From Sorghum bicolor (Eukaryota > Streptophyta > Magnoliopsida > Poales > Poaceae): a DNA stretch of 64,000 nt. The translations under genes and the position numbers were made by a program. The notes under the pieces are model-generated. The model had not been told where the DNA came from and did no database searches. It saw only the letters and a program-made list of their open reading frames with translations. Shown here piece by piece: positions 52,216 through 63,600 of the stretch (positions are counted from its first letter, which is position 1; each line of letters starts with the position of its first letter). Location: positions 21,878,501 to 21,942,500 of the forward strand of contig NC_012870.2 of assembly GCF_000003195.3 (NCBI RefSeq). Reading direction: 5' to 3'.

Positions 52216-53013
52216 TCAAAGATTTGGTTTAATTTGTTTCATAAATGACTCAACCACTATGCAAGAGAGAGAAAATAAAAAATCTTATTAACAAGTAATC
52301 TACCCATATACCTTAAAAAATATTAGGAATAACCTTTAGTTACCTTCAAATGTCTCCTCTAGAGGAATCAAAAGCAGAACCTCCCCCATTATATTTGTAT
52401 TTTTTTTGGAAAGTTGTCTAGGCTCCCCCTTCCTTCCTCTTCGGGCTACAATATTTTTCTTGAGGTGAAGTCGAGGGTTATAATTTATACAACAAACATT
52501 TATAGATGTGGCTCTAATTACAGCAGCCTTTGAGGCGGTGGAGAAGTGAGTTGTCTCTAGCCTAAAGTAGGGCCGTTGCTGGAAAAACAATTATGTAGTG
52601 TGGTTTAGTCAATCTCAAAGATTTGGTTTAATTTGTTACATAAATGCCTCAACCACTATGCAAGAGAGAGAAAATAAAAAATCTTATTAAACAAGTAATC
52701 TACCCATATACCTCGGAAATATATTAGGAATAACATTTAGTTACCTTCAAATGTCTCCTCTAGAGGAATCAAAAGCAAAACCTCCCCCATTAGATTTGTA
52801 TTTTTTTTGGAAAGTTGTCTAGGCTCCCTCTTCCTTCCTCTTCAGGCTACAATGTTTTCTTGAGGTGAAGAAGAGGGTTGTATTATACAACAAACATTCC
52901 TAGATGTGGCTCTAGTTATAGCAGCCTTTGAGGCGGTGGAGAATTCAGTTGTCTCTAGCCTAAAGTAGGGTCGTTGTTGGAAAAACGATTATGTAGTATG
53001 GTTTAGTCAATCT
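52216..53013. repeat. Tandem duplication, unit about 399 bases
   Basis: tcaaagatttggtttaattt begins unit 1 at 52216 and unit 2 at 52615. The units stay similar to ttatgtagt(g/a)tggtttagtc, with scattered substitutions and small indels. ORFs inside (for example 52336-52590 minus) have no recognisable domain. It may be intron or N-terminal remains of the decayed Harbinger-type ORF. Confidence 0.85.
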
Positions 53014-53392
53014 CCTATCCGTTTTTTCTTAAAGGTCAATTCTTTATTGTACTAGTATTTATTATGTATTATGTTCCTTATGATTTATTTTGATTTAATC
53101 AAATTAAATACAACAAAAATAGCTAGCTTATTATTATTAGAATGAATTACACTGCAATGCGTGGAAATATTTGCTAGTAAAGTGTCTGGCAGAGCTTCGC
53201 TTCATGATTCTTAAACTCTAGCTCACTGATTCTTTAGTGGAGTAATTACCGTTGATGGGAACAGTTAAAATATTATTCTGAAGTGATTTAGTGAGATTAA
53301 ATGGGAAGCGGTAAGGAGCAAGTCCGCCCGTAATGTCAATGAATAAGTGATTCTTATCTGCCGTTAGAATCTACGCTGAGTTTTGTTATATA

Positions 53393-53649
53393 CTCCCTCC
53401 GTCACTGAAAGCTGTAATTTCTAGAGTTGTCCTAAGTCAAACTTTTACAACTTTGATCAAATTTATAGAAAAAAATGCTAAGATTTATAGTACCAAAATA
53501 ATACCATTAAATTTATTATAGAATATATTTTTAAAATATACTTATTTTATGTCATAGATATTGATACTCTTTTTTATAAAATTAGTCAAAGTTAAAAAAA
53601 TTTGACTGACACGGATTCTAGGAGTTGAAGCTTTCGGAGACGGAGGGAG
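53393..53649. mobile_element. Stowaway element
   Basis: CTCCCTCCGTCACTGAAAGC at the left and GAAGCTTTCGGAGACGGAGG(GAG) at the right are inverted repeats. TA duplications lie at 53391-53392 and 53650-53651. 257 bases. Confidence 0.8.
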
Positions 53650-53651
53650 TA

Positions 53652-53958
53652 ACTAATTAAGCAGAGGAGTGATTCCAAAAGAACAAAAAAAAATTAATCA
53701 GTAACGGTGAGATGCCCCGGTGGCTCTCGCCTGTCGCCTGGCCGCCGCTGCCGACATTCGGGTCCCGCAGACCGCGGGTGTGAATGGATGCGAACGCATC
53801 TGTCACTACGGGCCTTTTTTTATGGCCCGCAAAGCCAGGGCCGCCCCCTGCACTCTTGCCTCCAGGCGTGACCGCATCCGCATGGGTTCCGCTTTCACGC
53901 TTTCATCCTCTCCTGCTGGTCTCTCAATCTCCAGTACGATGAGAAATCTGATAACTGA
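53652..53958. other. Short GC-rich segment, no supported gene
   Basis: 53700-53940 is GC-rich and opens an ORF (53720-54037 plus, MALACRLAAAADIRV) that runs into the next MITE. No domain is recognised. Possibly a captured or decayed gene fragment. Confidence 0.3.
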
Positions 53959-54199
53959 GGCCTTGTTTGGTTCAAAAAAAAAATTTATAAAATTTTTCAG
54001 ATTCTCTATCACATTAAATTTTACGGCATATACATGAAGCATTAAATATAAATAAAAGAAATAACTAATTATACAGTTTATCTGTAATTTGCGAGACGAA
54101 TCTTTTGAATCTAGTTAGTATATAATTAGACAATATTTGTCAAATAAAAAAAAGTACTACAATATCTATTTTACAAATTTTTTGGAACTAAACAAAGCC
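53959..54199. mobile_element. GGCCTTGTTTAGTT-family MITE, TSD TGA
   Basis: The ends GGCCTTGTTTGGTT and AACTAAACAAAGCC are inverted; TGA flanks at 53956-53958 and 54200-54202. The interior has the gacgaatcttttgaatctag family phrase. 241 bases. Confidence 0.85.
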
Positions 54200-54288
54200 T
54201 GAGATGGTGGCATGCTGTAGACCGTTGCTGCAGTGTGACATGGGCGTTTCCTGCTGATTGGCTGTGGGCCACTTGAATATCACACCTA

Positions 54289-54528
54289 GGCCTTGTTTAG
54301 TTCCCAAAACCCAAAAAGTTTTCAAGATTCCTCGTCATATCGAATCTTTCGACACATGCATGAAACATTAAATATAGATAAAAATAAAAACTAATTACAC
54401 AGTTTACCTGTAAATCGCGAGACGAATCTTTTGATCCTAGTTAGTCCATGATTGGTTAATATTTGGCACAAACAAATGAAAGTAATACAGTAGCGAAATC
54501 CAAAATCTTTTCGCATCTAAACAAGGCC
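54289..54528. mobile_element. GGCCTTGTTTAGTT-family MITE, TSD CTA
   Basis: GGCCTTGTTTAGTTCC at the left and CTAAACAAGGCC at the right; CTA flanks at 54286-54288 and 54529-54531. It lies 90 bases from another copy of the family in the same orientation. 240 bases. Confidence 0.88.
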
Positions 54529-54531
54529 CTA

Positions 54532-55734
54532 GCATATGATATGTCAGTATCCACCCATTCGTCCCACTTTTGCTACGACGGGCAAGTAACTGTATTAGTT
54601 AAATTATCTCAAGCTTGATTAAATTTATAGTACATAATATTAGTATTTGTGTCTCTAAATGAATTTATTATAAAAATATATTCTATAACTAATCTAATAG
54701 TACTTATTTTGTCTCTTGAATGTTACAATTTTTTCACATATTTTAATTAAAGTTTAAATTGTTTGACTCCTTAAAATGTGATAATTGTATTCTTTTGCAC
54801 ACAGAGGGAGTACTCTACTTCAAACGTCACAAGTTTTCCCGTGTATTGAAATTGGGATTTTTACTCTGTTCAAACATACCATGCTTTGGCTAAAATCTGC
54901 TCAAACATTTAAAATTTGACCAGTCATAGATCTCAACGTATTTGGTCAGGAGATTCAAAAATGATATCGGTAGATTCATCTTTAATAACACATGTTTATA
55001 GAAAAAATTATGTCAAAGTTACATCCCTAAGACAAAAAAAGTAAAAATGTCATATCCTTTTTAACATGAGGGGGTAAAAAAAACTAGCGCTAAGTACACC
55101 AAAACACAAGCAGATATTCCTTCCATCCCAAAAAAAACAAAAATATTTTAGTTTTGTCCTACGTCAAAATTTCTAGAGTTTAACCAAAGTTATAGAGAAG
55201 ACTATCAATATTTATGACACCAAATAAGTATATTTTGTAGACAAACTCAATGACAATTGTTTGATAATATAAATATTAGTATTTTTATATGAGGTGGATC
55301 AAACTTTAGAAATTGATTCAAGACAATACTAGAACATCAAGTTTTTCTTTGAGAGGGAGTAATAACTAATTGTGTGGAATGACATAGGAAACAATAATAC
55401 TTCCTCCATCAATAAAAGAATACAATTCTAGCACAATACAATATCTTAAGTTTGACTAACTATAAATAAAAAATTATCAATATTTATAGTATCAAATACT
55501 TTCTCTATTCTATTTTATAGGTTGTTTTGCTTTTCTAGATACACAACTTTATTATGTATCTAGACATATTATTTATCTAGATGCATAGCAAAACAATGTA
55601 TCCAAAAAGGGTCAAAGCGACCTATAATTTGGGACAGGGGTGGTAAATATCATTAGATCTATCATGAGATATATTTTCATATTTATTTATTTATTTATTT
55701 GGTGTCATAACTATTATTTTTTGTTGTGAATGAC
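54532..55734. other. AT-rich region with decayed Stowaway-like elements
   Basis: Stowaway-like ends and internal phrases occur at about 54800-54812 (cagagggagtactc), 55120-55358 (ttccttccatccc to gagagggagtaa) and 55400-55650 (acttcctccatcaataaaag). None has two clean ends except possibly 55120-55358. No coding sequence. Confidence 0.4.
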
Positions 55735-56084
55735 GACAGATAAACGACGAAGAACACAAGATCAAAACACAACGAAGACACAAGATTTAATGTGGAAAAC
55801 CCCTCTAATGTGAAGGGAAAAACCACGGGCGCCAGCTAGCAAACACTCCTCACTATTATCAAGAGTTGGGTTACAACGCCGTGCGGCGGCTTACAAGATC
55901 ATACGTTGGGTGGAACCCTAATTTAGAAGTTGGCCTTTATAATGTGCAATTGAATTTGGAACATATTCAACAAACTCCACCTTGAGACAAATTCATCTTG
56001 TAGCATAAATCAACACCCTTCATCCTGAACATAACAAAGAAAATACCACTGGCGCCAAATAGCCTCTTGGGGCCAATCTACTAA

Positions 56085-56463
56085 GGCCCTGTTTAGATTG
56101 GAAATGAAATTTTTTTGGGTGTCACATCGGATGTGTCAGAAGGATGTCGGAAGGGGTTTTTAGAAACTAATAAAAAACAAATTACATAGCTCGTCAGGAA
56201 ACTGCAAGACAAATCTATTAAGCATAATTAATCTGTCATTAGCATACGTGGGTTACTGTAGTACTTAAGGCTAATCATGGAGTAACTAGGCTTAAAATAT
56301 TCGTCTCGTGATTTTCAACCAAACTGTGTAATTAGTTTATTTTTTTATGTACATTTAATGTTCAATGCATGTGTCCAAAGATTCGATGGGATGGATAAAA
56401 AAATTTTGGGTGGGAAACGATGGGATGGATAAAAAAATTTTGGGTGGGAAACTAAACAGGGCC
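56085..56463. mobile_element. MITE with TIR GGCCCTGTTTAG, TSD TAA
   Basis: GGCCCTGTTTAG (56085) and CTAAACAGGGCC (to 56463) are perfect 12-base inverted repeats with TAA at 56082-56084 and 56464-56466. A 34-base segment near the right end (gatgggatggataaaaaaat) is duplicated in tandem (about 56385 and 56419). It splits the copia remnant between RNase H and the LTR. Confidence 0.85.
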
Positions 56464-57020
56464 TAAACCAACTAAGCTTGAGCATAGCTCAAACTTAGCT
56501 ACAAGAACAGATTTAGTCATTATCATATCAGCAGAATTATCATGAGTATTGATCTTGCATACCTTTAACTTACCATCATCGATCACATCACGAACAAAAT
56601 GGTACTTGATGTCAATATGTTTAGTTCTCTCATGAAACATCTGATCTTTGGTAAGGTAAATGACACTTTGACTGTCACAGAATAAATTAATGCAAGAATC
56701 AACTCCACACAGCTCAAATACAGACCTTTCAGCCAAATTGATTCCTTGCACGCTCAGAAACAACCATGTACTCTACTTCAGTAGTTGACAAAGCAACAAG
56801 AGACTGCAATGTAGCCCTCCAACTTACAACACAACTGCCAACTGTGAACACATATCCAGAGATGCAGAGAGTGACCTACGTCTGTCCAGATCAGCAGCAT
56901 AATCTGAATCCACATAACCAATAAGTCATTTCTCATTTCTGCCAAATTTCAAGCAAGAATCTGCTGTGCCTCTGAGGTATCTGAAAATCCACTGAACTGT
57001 CCACCAATGTTCTTGGCCCA
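56464..57020 (-). pseudogene. Copia RNase H fragment, frameshifted
   Basis: Readable pieces are WWTVQWIFRYLRGTADSCLK, GYVDSDYAADLDRRRSLS and SVFELCGVDSCINLFCDSQS with HERTKHIDIKYHFVRDVI and KINTHDNSADMIMTK. These are the typical C-terminal copia RNase H motifs. Stops and frame changes separate the pieces. Confidence 0.75.
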
Positions 57021-57107
57021 AGCCTCCGGCGACGGGTCTCCGCTTTGCTCCGTCAAAAGTCGGCCTTTATAATGTGCAATTGAATTTGGAATATATTTAA
57101 TATTTTT

Positions 57108-57616
57108 ATGTATATATTTGGTCAAACTTTAATTAAGAATGCACTTAGAGAATTGTATTCTTTTACGAAGAGATGTAGTATACAATACAATGAATTTGCT
57201 TTATGTATTTATTTACTGGCCCCACGAGAAAAAAGCGTTATGAGCAATTGATCGAGCATATAAATTTTGAGATGTATGAATTATGAATTCATGATAGACT
57301 GTACGGTATGTTACCCACACATCTCGATACAGATTTCCCTTTCACGTTGATTATGTGACCACTATGGTCTAGTATGTATGGTTGTCTGCTCGTAATATGG
57401 CTCACCGTACCGCCTGTCCCGATCAGCAAAAGCGTGACTGCGTGAGACGTATGTAATAGCAGTATAGCCGTGGGGCTGGGCCGCCGGTCACGTGCCATTC
57501 CCAGTTTGGCAGATTCTGAGCAGTCTCGTCTCCACTTCTCCAGCGAGCTCGCTTGCCCACGACGCATACTTCATGCACAAGTAAACCCCCCCTCCTCCCC
57601 GAGGAAACTTGCCTTA
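57108..57616. other. Intergenic, no supported gene
   Basis: 57280-57600 is moderately GC-rich and opens overlapping minus-strand ORFs (57289-57567, 57423-57647) without recognisable domains. Confidence 0.4.
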
Positions 57617-57859
57617 GGCTTTGTTTAGTTCTTAGAAAATTTTGCAAAATTTTTCACATTTCCTGTCACATCGAATCTTTAGACGCATGCATGAAGTATT
57701 AAATATAGACAAAAATAAAAACTAATTGCACAGTTTGGTCGGAATTGACGAAACGAATCTTTTGAGCTTAGTTAGTCTATAATTAGACAATATTTATCAA
57801 ATACAAACAAAATTGCTACAGTGTCGATTTCCCAAAAAATTTCGGAACTAAACAAGGCC
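57617..57859. mobile_element. GGCCTTGTTTAGTT-family MITE, TSD TTA
   Basis: GGCTTTGTTTAGTTC at the left and GGAACTAAACAAGGCC at the right; TTA flanks at 57614-57616 and 57860-57862. The interior is the best match in the window to the family core (acatcgaatctttagacgca; gaacgaatc-type phrases). 243 bases. Confidence 0.88.
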
Positions 57860-57949
57860 TTACTCAGGACTCTGGAGGCGAGATAGCGACAAGCGGCACA
57901 GTTCGACTCTATCCGGATCCAGGACGATGACAAAAGGGGCTAGATAATG

Positions 57950-58162
57950 AAGATTTAAGATTCCCTATCACATCGAACCTTGCGGTACTTGCATGAAATA
58001 TTAAATATAGATAAAAAAGATAACTAATTACACAGTTTACCTGTAAATCACGATACGAATCTTTTAAGCCTAGTTACTCAATGATTGGACAATGTTTGTC
58101 AAATAAAAACGAAAGTGCTACAGTGTCAAAATTCAAAAAGTTTTTGAATCTAAACAAGCCCT
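57950..58162. mobile_element. GGCCTTGTTTAGTT-family MITE, left end missing
   Basis: It starts directly in the internal family phrase aagattccctatcacatcga, with no left TIR, and ends gaatctaaacaagccc. Truncated copy, about 90 bases from the intact copy at 57617-57859. Confidence 0.75.
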
Positions 58163-59933
58163 TAGAACGACGATTTAAGGCAGAAACCAGGCTCACGTGG
58201 TGTCTCTCCTTCGTGGATCCGCCTCTAACCATATCCACCATGCCTGTCGATAAACTGTCCTGAACAAACCTAATAATAATAGTCTAAAATTTAGACCAAA
58301 TTCACATTAGACTATTTTATTTAAGACTTGTTTAGACACTTATATATTCATGTTAATTCACATGTTTTAAGGTAGATTCAGTTAGATTGGTTATAGTTCG
58401 AGTATTAAGGAACTCACTTTTTAATTGTGGCTTCAGCCGCAGTGACCAAGGGGAAAAAAAACTCTCTTGCCTGCTCTATATTTAAAGCACAGGTTTGTAA
58501 CTAGCTCATCTCACAGAGCTACGGTGCTGCTATGTATAGGTGGGGCAAGGGTTTCGAGGTTTTTCTGATCTATATGAGAAGGCTCTCTTCTTAAGCCGGC
58601 ATACTTAGGGGAGTAGCCACCACAGATCGAGTTTTTTATCACATGTTTTAAGGTGAATTGGAGCGTAAGTTAGTTTAAGTTCTATTTCAATATATATGGA
58701 CTAAGATATATATAAGAAATTAGACCAAACCAAACGTGAAATGAGGCTAGATCACACCAAATCAAAGCTCGACCTCTAGTGATGCAGCGCTCACGCTCAC
58801 CTAAATTTAGTTAGGAACTAGTAGAGGGGCGCGCGCCATCGCACGCACATGTATCTAGAATTCTGAAGATCGAGTTAATTGAAGATGTGATGGAATCGTA
58901 TATTAAGATTCAGTTTAAGATAGACAAATATCTAACACGACAGATTAGACATTAAGCATTATACATGTAGTTCTAATATTACATAGATGAGTTTTACGGC
59001 TGCAGTAACATCTTAATTGTACATGACATGATAGTTTATAGGTGGCACGGGTACGGTTGGTACCTGATGTTTTTCAACAATGTGCCATGTTTTAGGTAGC
59101 AGTGGCACATTAGTTTATGTACAAAGTGTTTGATACAATAAATATACATATTTGTTTCATGAACATTGATTGCGATTCCAGTAGCTTTGGTCGCTTGCCT
59201 CAAACATTTGTGTCCATGGAGAATCAGTTGGCGCCGGAGGATGAATCTCTGAGTGAAATTGAGTGTGTTAATATTTCTTTTGTGAATAGGAAAGAGGGAG
59301 GTAATGTAAATGAGTGACGAATATGCTTGAGTCCTAGTAGTGGCAGTCAAATTTGACAAGAAAATTTGAGCACTTGTGCCACCAATGAAATTCATGTTTA
59401 ATAAACAAAAAGCTAGGGATGATACAGAAGCATTAGGTCCATGCAAATTAACATCAAGAACCAGTAGCAAACGACTGTTCTATTGGGGCTTATCCGTTAA
59501 TTATAAGCCAATAAGGAATAATGCAAGTAATAATATAAATATACAAATGAGACTAACCTTTGCATTCACAACGATATGGTCTTACAAAAGTAACAATGAT
59601 GTCTAGATATAGAAAAAATATCCAAACTTGAGTAGAAGGCAACTCCAGCGAAATATCCAATGAGTTGCAAAACATAAAAATATTTAGACAAGATCTAGGA
59701 AATGCTAGAATCCCTACACGTAGCCCACAAGCCGGTGAAAGCATGACACTTTTTATGTATCCAAATTAGAAACCATGTCTAATTCATGGTAAGAACAGGA
59801 AAACTGGAATAGAACAGAATATGATAACTGAATCATAAAATCTCCAAATTGGTACATAGGTTTTATAAAAGGTTGTGCTAATGGTAGGTAAGGAAACACT
59901 GCACCTGACATACCTTTCATAGCGCCAACACCT
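58163..59933. other. Intergenic, no supported gene
   Basis: No recognisable domains or element ends. ORFs at 59036-59470 (minus) and 59117-59317 (plus) overlap antisense and match nothing known to me. A segment near 58440-58630 (cagagctacggtgctgct, ttctgatctatatgagaagg) resembles transcribed retroelement leader sequence, but I cannot bound it. Confidence 0.35.
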
Positions 59934-62762
59934 TATCCAAGCTAGGGCACTAACTGTTTGACCAATCTAAGCACCTGAGAGATCACCTTGTTGCTGCCAA
60001 AGCCTGAAGATGTTGGGGCTGCATCAGGCATCATTTCTGGAAAATAGTTGTGTCAATAATTTTAGCAGCAACAGGGAGCGCCTTATGAAATGATAAAACC
60101 CTAAGCATATCATGACAGAAAATGCACATGGAACTTACTTATGTGTCAGTAAAAGTATAAGAAACACTTGAGTGACCACCTTGTACCTGCCAAAGTCCAA
60201 AGATGTGAGGGCTGCATCATGCATCATTTTTGGATTTGATATGTGTTGCATTAGCCTTATGAGAATGGGTAAAGAAAACAGGCCGAAAGAACATACATTT
60301 CGCATCAGGCGCTAAAAGGCGTGTATCAGAAGATAGCAAATATACCAGATACATGGGAGATAAATATGAGGCAAGCAAAAAGCATTTGGTGCAACTGTGC
60401 ATGTGAATGCATATATCCAATTTAGGATTTGTCTACATTGCAATTAGCCTATTAGGATCTAAAGCTCATATTACTCTTATGGCCCAAACAGGTAGAAGAT
60501 GGTGGGTGTTCAACGAAGCCTATGAGCAAATGAATAATGGAGCGTTCAGCCCATACCAGTTGCTCTATACGACTAAACCAAGGATACAAAAATATTGGAA
60601 ATTCTTGATCTTAACTCAAACACTAAAGGTGTGGAGAGTTTAACTGTGGAGGGACGAAAAGTTAAATACAGCATGAAAGAAATTACAATCTTACGACGGA
60701 GGTGGGGAGGAAAACCTAGAAAGGGAACCTACAAAAGAAAGAGCAAAAGTTGGTATACAGGACATTACATTATAATTAGACAGTGTAAATAGGCAGTGAA
60801 AGACAAATGTGTTGTGGCTGCGTGGTGCCAAAAATATAAAGCACAATAGCATAGATGATGAAATTGGATGAATGGCAAATGATTTCTAGAACAAGCAACC
60901 TGGCTAGTAATTATAAAACCCAAAATAATCACATTAGAAAATTGGAGTTAATCAAGAGAAGAAATCTAGAAAGCCAAACTATATTTTTGACATCAAAAAC
61001 ATAATATCTGTATGTCGTCTTCAACCAGCATACCATGCAGACAATAGGAAGTTCTATCACAGTGCCGTAGAACAAAGGCTCTGAAACCATGATAACATGC
61101 CATGGTAATAGCCAACGAACTGAAACAAAAAATATCATATCTGAGGTGTGAAATTTGCAAGTTGGTCACATAAAGCTAGACTATAGAGACACTTCAAATT
61201 TCAGATCGAGTCCAACTCTAAATTTCAATTTGAGGCATATAATGCATGGTCATACATACAGGCGCGTGCCCCCCCACCCCCCCACATGAGGCTAAATAAA
61301 CTGGATTCAAAAGACAGTGAATCGAACTTTAGAATGGGAGGCATCAATTCATGACCCATTTGTTGCATAAATTTTTCTGTGACAATAGAAAAGGCCACCA
61401 CATTCAAATCTTTTTTTTGTAACCTTGGAAAATGGAAACACAGGAAGACCTAGGTTCAGAAGGGATGCATTCATAGGACTGCTTGAATCATAGCTGTAAT
61501 TTCCCTTGCCAATCTGCTGCCTTTCTTGGAGGATGTGAAAAACATAATTTGAAAAGTTTAGGCATGGTAAAACATATCTGAGGTGTGAAATTTGCAAGTT
61601 GGTCACATAAAGCTAGACTATAGAGACACTTCAAATTTCAGATCGAGTCCAACTCTAAATTTCAATTTGAGGCATATAATGCATGGTCATACATACAGGC
61701 GCGTGCCCCCCCACATGAGGCTAAATAAACTGGATTCAAAAGACAGTGAATCGAACTTTAGAATGGGAGGCATCAATTCATGACCCATTTGTTGCATAAA
61801 TTTTTTCTGTGACAATAGAAAAGGCCACCACATTCAAATCTTTTTTTTGTAACCTTGGAAAATGGAAACACAGGAAGACAGGTTCAGAAGGGATGCATTC
61901 ATAGGACTGCTTGAATCATAGCTGTAGTTTCCCTTGCCAATCTGCTGCCTTTCTTGAGGGATGTGAAAAACATAATTTGAAAAGTTTAGGCATGGTAAAA
62001 CAGGAGGAAATTTATATATGGCGAAGTATTTATTGAAGTGCTCTAAGCATCCATGGTTCCGAGCATTACTGCCGCCATGTAACCTGAGGGTCGTTGATTT
62101 GTGTAGAGAAAGGGATAGAAAGGATGTGGTGGCCACTTTAAAGGATATACGTAGGATTAGAAAGGGAATCATTCAGTTAAACATATGTATATAAAGAATT
62201 AGATAGCATTCGCGAGGCTAACAACTTTTGAAAACATAAACTACTTCCCTGACATTGATGTTTGGTTGGTAAGAGTAAAATTCAGTCCAAAACCAAGCAC
62301 CTTACTATGAAAAACTATCTGTAGTACGTAATTGCAAAGCTTGTTATTACTACAATGTAATATAAACTGTAGGCATAGCCAAGGTTTACTTCTCTTTAAT
62401 GTCAATGGATGCAAACACCTTTTCACTCTTGAACAACTGATGATCTAAAGAATAATCACTTTTACTTACCTTCAATATATTGACATAGCATATTTGAGTT
62501 GTCTAGGCATTCCGTCATGAGTCCCTTGTTGATCAATCGTCATGGTTCTTCTTCTTTCTTATCTGTGACATGGTCTTACTGAATCAGGTTTAATAACAAC
62601 TTGAAAAGTATCTTGTAAGCAATACGTGTGACATTTTTGCATGATAGAGAAAATGAAAATGCAGCAGGTAGTAACCTCTGAATTATGGAAGACAACATCC
62701 AATGGTGTGTCACATTTCTTGGTATATGCTGAAATTGGTACAACATGAGAAATGGCAGACAC
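59934..62762 (-). other. Exon-like segments of an unrecognised minus-strand gene or decayed gene
   Basis: Several short stretches look coding and are framed by plausible splice sites. About 62762-62676 reads VSAISHVVPISAYTKKCD and LDVVFHNSE after a pyrimidine-rich acceptor. About 62530-62470 reads LMTECLDNSNMLCQYIE and ends at GTAAGT; it joins in phase to 62447-62398 (HQLFKSEKVFASIDIKEK, stop). About 60045-59945 reads MMPDAAPTSSGFGSNKVISQ and stops after KQLVP; a diverged duplicate lies at 60240-60180. Segments in the 61.1-62.0 kb duplication read QERQQIGKGNYSYDSSSPMN. I do not recognise the protein, cannot join all pieces into one frame, and see more than one possible 3' end. It may be an alternatively spliced gene, a non-coding locus or a pseudogene. 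Confidence 0.3.
61136..61999. repeat. Tandem duplication, unit 437 bases
   Basis: Unit 1 (61136-61572) and unit 2 (61573-about 61999) start catatctgaggtgtgaaatt and end aggcatggtaaaaca. They are nearly identical apart from a shortened C-run (unit 1 cccccccacccccccac, unit 2 cccccccac) and a few small indels (for example gacctaggttcag versus gacaggttcag). High identity points to a recent event. Confidence 0.92.
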
Positions 62763-63600
62763 CTATATATACTGAAAAGACTATACCAGCAACACAATGC
62801 ATCGAGACATGTTTTTTTGGTTTTTGGCAGAACAGCAACCCCATGTATAATGAAAAGAAATCCATACATAGAAAACGAAATTAAAGTGTCAAAGACATAA
62901 TGTGCCAAAGGAGGTAACTTTATTTTTTAGGTTGGAGTTCAGGGAGGAAGAAATAAGAGGAGTTACCCTGAAGAAGCCAACAAGCAAACAGAGCAGAAGG
63001 GCGCAACTGTGCATGAACAGAGTGCAGTGCAGAGGACCGTCGGGACTATCCGCCTGTGGCCAGCAGTGACAACCATTGCGAGCGGTGGACTCCGGCCAGA
63101 AACCCACGCCGTGGGGCACCCGTGCAGGAGCTGCTGCGCTGGGACAGCCGCAGTAGGGGCCTGCTCATGCCACCGCAGATGGGGGAGGTGGACGACCAGT
63201 TAGCTGTGCAAAGGGAAGGTGGAGGGAGAGGGGACCTTAAGGAAGAGCCATGAGATGGAGTAGGAAGGGGCGAGTTACCAGCATATGGGGCTCCCGAGCT
63301 GAGCCGCAGCCGCCAGCGAGGAATCGCCGAAACCCTAGGTCGTCATCACTGTCGTGCGGGGGTGTCCGTCACCGTCGTGTGTGGTTGTCCGCCCAGGACG
63401 ACGTTCTTTGGGCTGGAGAGGGGGTCGAGGAGCCTGGAGGTGGCGACCTCACTGGGGAGCGATGGCGGCGCTCTCACCCTCGCCCCGCGCCGCCGCCATG
63501 GGAGAGAAACCGAGGAGAAGTCGAAAAGGTGAAGAGAATTAGGAGAAGCCGCTTCCGGTAGAATCCGATTGAAGAGATCTAGAGCGTTCAACAGCAGATC
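62763..63600. other. GC-rich segment, possible first exon/promoter of the minus-strand locus
   Basis: 63000-63560 is GC-rich and would fit a grass 5' exon. On the minus strand it passes into gcttcttcagGGTAACTCC near 62970, so a splice junction is possible but the reading frame is not convincing (63346-63591 minus, MNALDLFNRILPEA, no domain). ORFs on the plus strand (63250-63561) are equally unconvincing. Confidence 0.3.

Larger units (their letters stand above)
55735..57107 (-). mobile_element. Tnt1-like copia remnant with a MITE inserted
   Basis: Minus strand. RNase H coding remains at 57020-56464, then a MITE (56463-56085), then a purine tract (aaggtggagtt, near 55990) and the LTR start TGTTGAATATGTTCC, running to about 55735. 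A short direct copy of the LTR phrase ggcctttataatgtgcaatt (55933) recurs at 57063, so parts of two LTRs flank a heavily deleted interior. Confidence 0.65.
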
